In this document: positions 23,610 through 31,458 of the stretch, piece by piece
Layout of the letters: each line of letters begins with the position of its first letter
Position numbering within the stretch: the stretch's first letter is position 1
Assembly: GCA_965243835.1 (NCBI GenBank)
Contig: OZ251578.1
Span: 2,976,001-3,040,000, forward strand
Direction: 5' to 3'
Source of the DNA: G965202665 sp965243835
GTDB taxonomy: Bacteria; Actinomycetota; Acidimicrobiia; Spongiisociales; Spongiisociaceae
DNA length: 64,000 bases
Program-made: the position numbers and the translations under genes
The notes under the pieces: generated by a model
Told to the model about the DNA's origin: nothing
What the model saw: only the letters and a program-made list of their open reading frames with translations
Databases searched by the model: none

Positions 23610-24943
23610 TAGCGAAATCTTACTTCGGACAGTTGCGTCTGATAACCCTGTTCGGTCACCGGCAAATCAACCAGCCATAACAACCACAACCCGGCCGGGC
23701 GGGCGGGGAGTTGAATGACGTTATCCTCCGGAAAGGAGCGTCCCCCCGCCACCATCTCCCACCGGCGGGGGTTTTCCTCCAAGCCGGGGGACCACATTAT
23801 CTGGAAAGCCGTCCCTTCCGACATTCCCACCAGTTCCATTCGTTGCGGGACGCCGGTGACTTCAAACGCCACTCCCACCCCGTCCTTGAGCAGGGGCAGA
23901 GGGTCGTAGTAGCGCTCGGTGCGCCAAGACGTGGCCGGGTCTTCGTCCACCAGGGCCCCCACCCGGGAGGAGTTTTCGGAGCCGTCGCCCAGCGGATCGT
24001 ATACCAGGGCTTGACGCACTTCCACCGGGGAGGCGGGCGCGGCAACGGTGGGGGTGGGGGAGGCGGGCGCGGCAACGGCGGTGGTGGCCGGGGGAGGGGC
24101 GGCGGCGCGGGCCGGCGCCTCCTCCAGCCGGGGGGCGGCCAGTTCGGGGGGCAGGACCGGCGCCTCCGTTTCCGGTTGCAGGAGCGAACCCAGATACAGT
24201 AAAACGACGGCGGCCACCGCCAGCCCCAAGGCCGGTATCAGCCACCGCCATGACCAGCGGGCTTCGGGGCGGGGGGGCGGGGCGTAGGGGATGGAGCGGA
24301 TCAGTTCCGACAGGCGCCGGGAGTTTATTTCCCCCCGCCGGGCTTGGCGCAAGGCTTCGTCCACCGCCGCGGGCAGGGCGTCGATCATTTGCGAGGGGGC
24401 TATCTCGCCGGCGGGCCGGCCGGTAAGGGCGGTCTCCAGGGCGGAGCCCAGAGCCTGCACATCGGCGGCGGCGGACCAGGTTTGCGAACTGCGGCCGAAG
24501 GCTCCTAGTTTGGCCGGGTGCGCCCCGGCGTATCCCACCGCCGAGGCGTCGATGGATCCGTGCACGATTCCCTCCTCGTGCAGGGCGGCCAACCCGTCGG
24601 CCAGCCCGGCCGCGTTGGACAGGAACTCGGGGATGGAGGGAGTTTCCCCGGCGGCGACCCGGTTGGCCAGGGATATGCCCCCTGTCCACTCGGTCACCGA
24701 ATAGGCCGTCCCCTCCGTCTGCTCCGCATCGTACACTTCGGCCAAGTGGATGTGGCTGACCCGGGCCGCGCTGCGCACCTTGCCCAGGAAACGCTCCTGC
24801 CGGTGCGGTTCGGCTTCCGGCCCCACCACCCGCACCAGCACCGGACGATCCAGGGTGAGGTCGGTGGCCAGCCATTCCTCAACGTCCTGGTCGCGTCCCA
24901 AACGCACCTCCAAACGGTAACGGGGCGGCAACGGCGGCGGCAT
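23609..24943 (-). CDS. Membrane pseudokinase with extracytoplasmic discoidin-like domain
   Basis: 444 residues. The cytoplasmic first ~215 residues follow the protein-kinase fold but lack catalytic residues. The VAIK lysine position reads V-L-V-R-V-V, HRD is replaced by H-G-S (G-I-V-H-G-S-I-D), and D-F-G by L-G-A-F-G. A membrane helix spans about 226-246, then a Pro/Ala/Thr linker (250-300). The C-terminal beta domain contains D-E-D-P-A-T-S-W-R-T-E, as in F5/8-type-C-like modules. This equals the C-terminal half of mycobacterial MviN (Rv3910) without the MurJ flippase. It is coupled to the sigma gene. Confidence 0.82.
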   Translation of the reverse strand: MPPPLPPRYRLEVRLGRDQDVEEWLATDLTLDRPVLVRVVGPEAEPHRQERFLGKVRSAARVSHIHLAEVYDAEQTEGTAYSVTEWTGGISLANRVAAGETPSIPEFLSNAAGLADGLAALHEEGIVHGSIDASAVGYAGAHPAKLGAFGRSSQTWSAAADVQALGSALETALTGRPAGEIAPSQMIDALPAAVDEALRQARRGEINSRRLSELIRSIPYAPPPRPEARWSWRWLIPALGLAVAAVVLLYLGSLLQPETEAPVLPPELAAPRLEEAPARAAAPPPATTAVAAPASPTPTVAAPASPVEVRQALVYDPLGDGSENSSRVGALVDEDPATSWRTERYYDPLPLLKDGVGVAFEVTGVPQRMELVGMSEGTAFQIMWSPGLEENPRRWEMVAGGRSFPEDNVIQLPARPAGLWLLWLVDLPVTEQGYQTQLSEVRFR

Positions 24944-25016
24944 ACCAATACGCTAGACCCTCCACCATCCGTCGCAAAATACCAATTTGTCGCTGGCGAT
25001 TACTAAAGTGAGAATT

Positions 25017-26231
25017 ATGAAGCAAATAGCCCTGTCCGACCAGATGCGTCTCGGCGAGATCTCCAGACGCGCGGTGCGCCTGTCCTCTGCAGGCGCCATT
25101 AACGGCGAAGCCTATAACTGGGCCAATCCCGTTATGTTGGGGGAGTTGTTTTGCGGGGCCGGGGGCATGGCATTGGGCGCGTCTCTAGCCGGCTTCAAAG
25201 GGCGGCGTTTCGAGCATGCCTGGGTGACGGATATTGATCGGGATAGTTGCCGAACAATCGAGCAGATGGTTGCTTCAGATAGGATATACCAGCGCGATAT
25301 AAAACAAATCGACTTTGACGAATTGGAGCCCATCGACGGGTTGGTGTTCGGGTTTCCTTGCAACGATTTTAGCATCGTAGGCAAGCGTAAGGGCATCGAT
25401 GGAAATTACGGCGGCCTGTACAGATTTGGGGTGGAAGCTCTTGCAACGCTTCGGCCGAAGTTTTTTGTGGCGGAAAACGTAAGCGGTTTATCGTCCATTA
25501 ATAAGAAAGCGGATTTCTCCCATATTTTAAATGAGTTCGAGCAGGCCGGAACGGGATATAGGGTAACGAAACACCTATACAGGTTTGAAGACTATGGTGT
25601 CCCTCAGAAAAGACACCGCTATATAATAGTTGGCTTTCGAAGGGATCTTGATATAGATTTTGCGCACCCTACGCCTACTGGCAAAACGAACACCGCAAAG
25701 ATGGCTTTGACGGGAATACCATGGGATTGTTCTAATAATGAGCGAACCGCGCAGAGTGCTCGAGTCGTGGAACGTCTTAAGTATATCAAGCCCGGCGAAA
25801 ATGTTTTCACAGCAGACATACCCGAGCGGCTAAGGTTAAATATGCGTAGCAAGGCGCTGATCAGCCAAATATACAGACGGTTGCTTCCAGACGAGCCTGC
25901 CTATACTGTTACCGGTAGCGGCGGGGGCGGCACCCATCTATACCACTGGAGCGAGGATCGGGCTTTAACGAATCGCGAGCGTGCCAGGTTGCAGACCTTC
26001 CCCGATGATTACGTTTTTGAAGGCGGCAAAGAAAGCGTAAGAAGGCAAATAGGAATGGCGGTACCCCCGAAAGGCATAGCGATTGTTTTTGAATCCATCT
26101 TAGAAACAATCGCCAAACAAGAAAGCGTAAGACATTACACGGGGCGGTGCTCCGGGGAAAACTTCGGGATTAAATTGGGGCCAACGAGCAGGCCGAGACC
26201 GCAATCAAGATTACATACCTGTACACTCTAA
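25017..26231 (+). CDS. DNA (cytosine-5) methyltransferase
   Basis: 404 residues from ATG 25017, preceded by AAGTGAG. Motif I E-L-F-C-G-A-G-G-M-A-L-G is at 43-54. The catalytic Pro-Cys lies in G-F-P-C-N-D-F-S (Cys115), E-N-V at 153-155, Q-K-R-H-R near 197, and motif X G-M-A-V-P-P at 346-351. All catalytic motifs are intact, so it may still methylate DNA. The last ~30 residues run out of frame across the start of the degraded endonuclease. It is more AT-rich than its neighbours. The remnant downstream suggests it was paired with an NgoFVII-type nuclease. Confidence 0.9.
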   Translation: MKQIALSDQMRLGEISRRAVRLSSAGAINGEAYNWANPVMLGELFCGAGGMALGASLAGFKGRRFEHAWVTDIDRDSCRTIEQMVASDRIYQRDIKQIDFDELEPIDGLVFGFPCNDFSIVGKRKGIDGNYGGLYRFGVEALATLRPKFFVAENVSGLSSINKKADFSHILNEFEQAGTGYRVTKHLYRFEDYGVPQKRHRYIIVGFRRDLDIDFAHPTPTGKTNTAKMALTGIPWDCSNNERTAQSARVVERLKYIKPGENVFTADIPERLRLNMRSKALISQIYRRLLPDEPAYTVTGSGGGGTHLYHWSEDRALTNRERARLQTFPDDYVFEGGKESVRRQIGMAVPPKGIAIVFESILETIAKQESVRHYTGRCSGENFGIKLGPTSRPRPQSRLHTCTL

Positions 26232-26517
26232 CATAGCAGGGAAGGGGTTTTTCCCTGGGAGAACCGAAAGGTTTACCGTACGAACCGATGATGGGTTCGT
26301 GTTTATCGCGGCGGTAGCACAGGACGGAGATAAAGCTATACACACCCCGGAGGGTAATCATATAATCGGGCAGTACTTTAGGAAGCGGCTAGATGTTGAT
26401 TCCGGGGCGCCGGTGACAAGAGGGCATCTTGATCGGTACGGCAGGACGGATGTTACATTTTATAAAATAGATGACGAAACCTATTATATGGATTTTGCGG
26501 TTTACGATTCTTCATAG
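26131..26517 (+). pseudogene. Remnant of NgoFVII-like restriction endonuclease (C-terminal domain only)
   Basis: After a stop at 26128-26130 the frame stays open for 128 codons without a usable early start (the first is GTG 26299). It encodes K-T-S-G-L-N-W-G-Q-R-A-G-R, then N-Q-D-Y-I-P-V. Later come Y-G-R-T-D-V-T-F-Y-K-I-D-D-E-T-Y and a final M-D-F-A. I recognise this as the C-terminal DNA-recognition domain of the NgoFVII/PLD-type endonucleases. The phospholipase-D-like catalytic N-terminus is missing, so the nuclease is dead. The start of the fragment overlaps the methyltransferase tail in another frame, placing a deletion near 26130. Confidence 0.75.
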
Positions 26518-28031
26518 GGTTCGGTAGCGGCGAACGCAGTTAGGGAGTGGTTGGCGGGGCGCAGGGCGGGGTAGAGGGTTTGGTAGAGAGGATGCAGGCG
26601 GTGGTAGATTTCCCGGTCGGGGCCGGGCGGGACGGCACCGGAAACCTTGACCATTGCGGAGGCGGATTCGCCTACCGAGGGGAACCATCCCGCCCCGACG
26701 GCGGCCAACACTCCCGCTCCGGCGGCGGCCCCTTCGGCGGTGGAAACGGAGACGATTTCCGCTCCCAGGACATCGGCCAGTATTTGCCGCCACAGGGGGC
26801 TGCGGGTTCCCCCTCCGGAAGCCCGGATTTGCCGCGGGCGGGGCATCCCGGCCCCGGTCATCGCCTCCAGGGAGTCCCGCAGTCCGAAAGCCACCCCTTC
26901 CAGCACGGCCCGCGCCAGGTGCCCCCGGTCGTGCCGGACCATCAAACCTACGAACGCCCCCCGGGCGGCGGGGTCGGGATAGGGGGTGCGCTCCCCGGTC
27001 AGATAGGGGGCGAACAGCAACCCCTCGGCCCCGGCCGGAACCCGGGCCGCCTCCGCGTCCAGCTGCGCGAAGCCCGTCCCGGGGGCCAGCGCGTCCCGGA
27101 ACCAGCGCAGGGCGCCGGCGGCGGACAGCATCACCCCCATCAGGTGCCAGCGGTCCGGCAGGCAATGGCAGAAAGAATGAACCCGTCCCGCCGTCTCCGC
27201 CGTCGGCTCCCGGGTGGGGGCGAACACCACCCCGGAGGTGCCCAACGACAGGGCGACCGTCCCCGGGTCCACCGCCCCGCACCCGACGGCGTTGGCCGCC
27301 TGGTCGCCGCCGCCCGCCACCACCGGGGTTCCGGCGGCCAAGCCGGTCAGACGGGCCGCCTCCACGCTCACCGTCCCGGCGACCTCCGGCCCCTCACAAG
27401 CCCGCGGCGTCCAGTCCGGGTTGACATCCAGGGCCTCCAAGATTTCCCCCGACCAGGTGCGGGCGGCCAAGTCGAACAGCAACGTCCCCGCCCCGTCCGA
27501 CTTGTCGGTGGCCAACTCCCCGGTCAGCCGGAAACGGACATAATCTTTGGGAAGCAGGAAATGCGCGACCCGCTCCCACACATGCGGTTCGTTTTCCCGC
27601 ACCCACAACAGTTTGGGGGCGGTGAAGCCGGTCAGGGCGTCGTTGCCGGTTATCTCCAACAACCGGGGGCCCAGCCGACGGCGGATTTGCTCGCACTGCC
27701 GGCCGGTGCGCTGATCGTTCCACAAAATAGCCGGTCGCAGAACCTCCCCTTTCCGGTCCAGCAACACGCATCCGTGCATCTGCCCGGTCGCTCCCGCCGC
27801 CTCCACTTCCCGTCCCGCAACCCCCGCCGACCGCAGGGCGGAACGGATGGCGGCCGCCGCCCCCTCCCACCACCGGTCCGGGTCGGCCTCCGACCACATA
27901 GGCCGGGGCGTCCGGCAGGGGTATTCCGCCGTCCCGGTCGCCGCCGCCCGCCCCGCGCGGTCCATCAGGACCGCCTTGGCGGCGGTGGTGGAAACGTCCA
28001 GTCCCAGGACCAGGCTCACCGCACCCGCCAC
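26502..28031 (-). CDS. xylB: Xylulokinase
   Basis: 509 residues of the FGGY carbohydrate kinase family. The N-terminal phosphate loop is L-G-L-D-V-S-T-T-A-A-K-A-V, followed by A-T-G-Q-M-H-G-C-V-L-L-D and I-L-W-N-D-Q-R-T. The second domain has G-G-G-D-Q-A-A-N-A-V-G and G-G-G-T-R-S-P-L-W-R-Q. It phosphorylates D-xylulose to xylulose 5-phosphate. It overlaps xylA; a GTG at 28019 that overlaps the xylA stop (GTGA) is an equally good start. The 3' end overlaps the endonuclease remnant convergently. Confidence 0.93.
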   Translation of the reverse strand: MAGAVSLVLGLDVSTTAAKAVLMDRAGRAAATGTAEYPCRTPRPMWSEADPDRWWEGAAAAIRSALRSAGVAGREVEAAGATGQMHGCVLLDRKGEVLRPAILWNDQRTGRQCEQIRRRLGPRLLEITGNDALTGFTAPKLLWVRENEPHVWERVAHFLLPKDYVRFRLTGELATDKSDGAGTLLFDLAARTWSGEILEALDVNPDWTPRACEGPEVAGTVSVEAARLTGLAAGTPVVAGGGDQAANAVGCGAVDPGTVALSLGTSGVVFAPTREPTAETAGRVHSFCHCLPDRWHLMGVMLSAAGALRWFRDALAPGTGFAQLDAEAARVPAGAEGLLFAPYLTGERTPYPDPAARGAFVGLMVRHDRGHLARAVLEGVAFGLRDSLEAMTGAGMPRPRQIRASGGGTRSPLWRQILADVLGAEIVSVSTAEGAAAGAGVLAAVGAGWFPSVGESASAMVKVSGAVPPGPDREIYHRLHPLYQTLYPALRPANHSLTAFAATEPYEES

Positions 28032-29347
28032 AGCGTCCGGTTCACCTCGTTTTCCAAGGCCTCTTGGCCGCCCGAGGCCGGGGCCGGATCAACGCTCCCC
28101 GCCAGGACCCGCTCGGCCAGCGACTGCAGGGTTTCCGTTCCGTCCATAATGCGCGACCCCAGTTCCTGCGACCAGCCCGCGTAACGGTCCCGGCGGGCCC
28201 CGGTCAACGTGCCGTCGGCGATCATTTCCGCCGCGACCAGGAGGGCCAGGGCCAGGGTATCCAGGCCGCCGATGTGTCCATGGAACAGGTCGGTCCGGTT
28301 CACCGACTGACGGCGCAATTTGGCGTCGAAGTTGAACCCCCCGTTTCCCATTCCTCCCCCCCGCAGGATCTCATGCAAGGCCAGCGACAACTCCTCCACC
28401 GAGTTGGGGAACTGGTCGGTGTCCCACATATTCTGATAGTCGCCCCGGTTGGCGTCCACCGACCCGAAGATGCCGGAGTCCACCGCGTAGGCCACTTCGT
28501 GGTGAAAAGTGTGGCCGGCCAAAGTAGCGTGGTTCACCTCGATGTTGAGCCGGAACTCGTCGGTCAGCCCGTAGCGTTCCAAGAACCCGTGCACCGACTG
28601 GCTGTCGTAGTCGTATTGATGCTTGGCCGGTTCCTGCGGCTTGGGTTCGATCAGCAACGTCCCCGCAAACCCGAGGCGATGCTTGTGTTCGGCCACCAGA
28701 TGCAGGAAGCGGGCCAGTTGGTCGGCTTCCCGGCGCAAGTCGGTGTTGAGCAGGGTTTCGTAACCTTCCCGTCCGCCCCACAGCACGTAGTTGGCTCCTC
28801 CCAGCCGGTGAGTGGCCTCCAGGCAGTGGCGCACTTGGGCGGCGGCGCAGGCGAACACTTCCGGGTCGGGGTTGGTGGCCGCCCCCGCCGCATACCGGGG
28901 GTGGGCGGTCAGGTTGGCCGTTCCCCACAACAGCCGCCGCCCGGTGGACTCCATCTTCTCCGCCATGTAGTCCGTCATCTGCTCCAGGTTGCGAACCGTG
29001 CCCGCGAAGGAGTCCCCGTCCGGGGCGATGTCCCGGTCGTGGAAGCAGAAAAAAGGAAACCCCAGTTTGGCCATAAACTCGAAGGCGGCGTCCATTTTCA
29101 TGCGGGCGGCGTCCATCGGGTCGCCCCCCGGTTCCAGCCACGGCCGGTCCAAAGTCCCCAAGCCGAACACATCCGAACCGGGCCAGTTGAAAGAATGCCA
29201 GTAACATACCGCCGCCCGCAGTTGGTCCTCCATCCGTTTGCCCAGCACCACCCGCTCCGGCTGGTAGACTTTGAAAGTCAGGGGATCATCGGAGTCCAAA
29301 CCGCCGAACTTGATCGGTTCGCTCACCTCCGCGAAGAACTCGGACAT
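28016..29347 (-). CDS. xylA: Xylose isomerase
   Basis: 443 residues, the longer (class II) form. The catalytic regions are F-F-C-F-H-D-R-D-I-A-P, V-L-W-G-G-R-E-G-Y-E-T and L-I-E-P-K-P-Q-E-P-A-K-H-Q. Metal ligands follow in N-I-E-V-N-H-A-T-L-A-G-H, D-A-N-R-G-D-Y-Q and F-D-A-K-L-R-R-Q. It converts D-xylose to D-xylulose, which xylB then phosphorylates. AAAGGAGG precedes the ATG. No xylose transporter or regulator is in the window. Confidence 0.96.
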   Translation of the reverse strand: MSEFFAEVSEPIKFGGLDSDDPLTFKVYQPERVVLGKRMEDQLRAAVCYWHSFNWPGSDVFGLGTLDRPWLEPGGDPMDAARMKMDAAFEFMAKLGFPFFCFHDRDIAPDGDSFAGTVRNLEQMTDYMAEKMESTGRRLLWGTANLTAHPRYAAGAATNPDPEVFACAAAQVRHCLEATHRLGGANYVLWGGREGYETLLNTDLRREADQLARFLHLVAEHKHRLGFAGTLLIEPKPQEPAKHQYDYDSQSVHGFLERYGLTDEFRLNIEVNHATLAGHTFHHEVAYAVDSGIFGSVDANRGDYQNMWDTDQFPNSVEELSLALHEILRGGGMGNGGFNFDAKLRRQSVNRTDLFHGHIGGLDTLALALLVAAEMIADGTLTGARRDRYAGWSQELGSRIMDGTETLQSLAERVLAGSVDPAPASGGQEALENEVNRTLWRVR

Positions 29348-29427
29348 CGCAAACCTCCTTTGCCAGCGGACCCGTTGCGGGGATTTTACTTGTCCCCCGC
29401 TCCGCCCGTCCGGGTAGATTGCGGACG

Positions 29428-30459
29428 ATGAGGGTTTTGTCCGTCAGTCATCCGGCTTGCGCCCGGCACGACGCGGGCCGCAACCATCCGGAACGCCCGG
29501 CCCGGCTGGAGGCGGCCCTGGCCGGAGCGGAGGCGGCCCTGGTGGAAACCATTCCGGCGGAGGCGCCGTTGGCGAGCCGGGAGATTCTGGAACTTGTGCA
29601 TGACCCCGCCTACATCGCGGGGATGGAGCGGCTGTGCGCGGCCGGGGGCGGCCGACTGGATCCCGACACCCGGGCCGGGGAGGAGTCGTGGGAGGCGGCC
29701 CTGCGGGCGGCCGGGGCGGGCCCGGAGGCGGTGCGCCGCTTGCAGGCGGGGGAAGCGGAGGCGGCTTTCCTGGCCGTTCGCCCCCCCGGACATCACGCCC
29801 GCACCGCTACGGCCATGGGTTTCTGCCTGTTCAACAACGCGGCGATTACCGCGGCCCTGTTGGCCGGCCGGGGGAGCCGGGTGGCCATCGTAGATTGGGA
29901 TGTCCACCACGGTAACGGCACCGAAGAAACATTCGCCGCCCACCCCGGAGTGTTCTACATTTCCCTCCATCAGTTTCCCTACTATCCGGGCACCGGCGGA
30001 ATGGCGGATGCGGAAGCCTATCCTTCCCCGACCACCACCCTGAACCTGCCGTTGCCGGCGGGCGCGGCCGGCGACCTGTATCGGCGGGCCTTTGACTCGT
30101 TGATTGGGCCCGCCCTGCGCCGGTTTGAGCCGGATTGGATGCTGGTCAGCGCCGGATACGACGCCCACGCCGCCGACCCGCTGGCCTACCTGCGGCTTTT
30201 GGCCTCCGACTACGCCTACATGGCGGCCGCCCTGCGGGAGGCGGTCCCCCCGGGCCGCACCATCTTTTTCCTGGAAGGGGGATACGACCTCGCGGCCATC
30301 GCCGATTCGGTAGCGGCCACCCTGACCGGTGCCGCCGGTTTGCCTGCGGAGGACGAACCAAACCGGTTCCGCTCCCCGGAGGCGGCCTGGACGGTGTTGG
30401 AGCGGGTGCGGGCCGGGTACGGCGAGACGGCCGGCCAAAGCGATTGGACCGGCCCCTGA
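29428..30459 (+). CDS. Histone deacetylase family protein (AcuC / acetylpolyamine amidohydrolase type)
   Basis: 343 residues of the arginase/deacetylase fold. Zinc and catalytic motifs are intact: R-P-P-G-H-H-A, G-F-C-L-F-N-N-A-A, V-D-W-D-V-H-H-G-N-G-T, L-V-S-A-G-Y-D-A-H and L-E-G-G-Y-D-L. Bacterial members remove acetyl groups from small amines or proteins; the substrate here is unknown. It is divergent from xylA across 80 bases. The ATG 29428 follows a TTG alternative nine bases upstream. Confidence 0.88.
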   Translation: MRVLSVSHPACARHDAGRNHPERPARLEAALAGAEAALVETIPAEAPLASREILELVHDPAYIAGMERLCAAGGGRLDPDTRAGEESWEAALRAAGAGPEAVRRLQAGEAEAAFLAVRPPGHHARTATAMGFCLFNNAAITAALLAGRGSRVAIVDWDVHHGNGTEETFAAHPGVFYISLHQFPYYPGTGGMADAEAYPSPTTTLNLPLPAGAAGDLYRRAFDSLIGPALRRFEPDWMLVSAGYDAHAADPLAYLRLLASDYAYMAAALREAVPPGRTIFFLEGGYDLAAIADSVAATLTGAAGLPAEDEPNRFRSPEAAWTVLERVRAGYGETAGQSDWTGP

Positions 30460-30480
30460 CGGGACGGGCCGCGTAGGGGG

Positions 30481-30504
30481 ATTGCCCGCCGGGTTGCGGG
30501 CGAT
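30481..30504 (+). terminator. Hairpin after the deacetylase gene
   Basis: ATTGCCCGC, loop CGGGTT, GCGGGCGAT: a 9-bp stem (one G-U) 22 bases after the stop codon. No T-run follows, so it may be an RNA-stabilising or Rho-assisted end rather than a classical terminator. Confidence 0.45.
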
Positions 30505-30616
30505 GGGCGGAGAGGGGATGCCGTCCGGAAAGGCGGGAGGTTGCTAAACGGTTCGCAACCCGGCGGGTTTCGCAGGGCGCGGCGAACGCGTTTGGAATGC
30601 GGCGACGGCGCCGCGA

Positions 30617-30666
30617 GGGACGTTCGGCGGTAGCGGTTGGACTGGTTCTTGACGAGTTGGGTCGTG
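30617..30666. repeat. 50-bp direct repeat, copy 1
   Basis: Matches 30816-30865 at 47 of 50 positions, 199 bp apart, same orientation. Both begin GGGACGTTCGGCGGTAGCGG. It is not part of any visible gene. Confidence 0.85.
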
Positions 30667-30815
30667 TAAGGGGGTTGCCGGCGACGGATGGTATGTCGTC
30701 CGGGGGTTGTTTGGTTGCCAAGGGGCGTGCGGCGCCGGGTGGGTTTCGGCGCGGGGCGATGGACGCGGTCGTCGGCGGCGCGGGGATTTGGGCGGTGTTG
30801 GGAGTGGGGGTGTGG

Positions 30816-30865
30816 GGGACGTTCGGCGGTAGCGGTTGGACTGGTTCCCGACGGGTTGGGTCGTG
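30816..30865. repeat. 50-bp direct repeat, copy 2
   Basis: The partner of 30617-30666; the three differences cluster in its second half. The DNA between the copies is G-rich and shows no gene. Confidence 0.85.
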
Positions 30866-31115
30866 GAGGAGGGTGGTCCGCTACGTTGCGGGCGCGGGGC
30901 GGGGTGTTGTCCGAGAGGGGCGTTTGATTGCTAGATGTATTTGCCGTTAGGCGTATATGGCCAGGACGTTGTTGACAGTTTGGGGGCGGGCGGACGAACC
31001 ATTCGGTACTCGGCCGGCCGTTAGGGACCGGCTTCCCAACAGGAGGGCGTTCAGTTCCGCTACCGGTCGGGATGATTTATTCCGAATAACCCGGTTGCGC
31101 CGGACGGGTATGAAC

Positions 31116-31172
31116 CGGACAACCGGCTAATCGGTCGGATATAATCAACCGCGCCGTTCGGGTAGATCTACC
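31116..31172 (+). promoter_or_regulatory. Candidate promoter with palindromic operator upstream of pcnA
   Basis: CGGACA (31116-31121), 18 bases, TATAAT (31140-31145). Fifteen bases further on is a perfect 12-bp palindrome, GGTAGATCTACC (31161-31172), at the likely transcript start. This would be a good repressor site. The start codon is about 300 bases downstream, leaving a long leader. Confidence 0.45.
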
Positions 31173-31458
31173 GAATACCCGGATGGTGCGGCAACCCCCG
31201 GGCGCGGTCGAAGGCGTTTTCCATGAGGTGGAACCCGGAGGGGTCAAACCGCCCGCCGATGCTAACCGATGCCTAGAGCCAGTTTGGGTCGCGCGGCCCC
31301 GATAGCACCTTTCTGGGCGGGTTTGCGGCTGGCGCGGGCGGCGGCCGCCGGTGGTCCGGGGGCGGGTTCGAGGTCGGTAACATCGTATCGGGGTCCGGCC
31401 TGTCCGCCGGTTTCCCGTCCTTGATGCCGTTGCTTAGCCCGATTAGGAAGAACCAACC

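Larger units (their letters stand above)
30460..31458. other. Long non-coding stretch with repeats and a possible promoter
   Basis: About 1 kb with no convincing gene. Short ORFs here have no ribosome sites or recognisable motifs. It holds a hairpin after the deacetylase gene, a 50-bp direct repeat, and a TATAAT plus palindrome upstream of pcnA. The first half is very G-rich on this strand. Confidence 0.6.

Noticed and set aside
31262..31456. 64-codon minus-strand ORF upstream of pcnA
   Set aside because: Low-complexity Ala/Pro text, no ribosome site or motif, and its start falls at the pcnA start.
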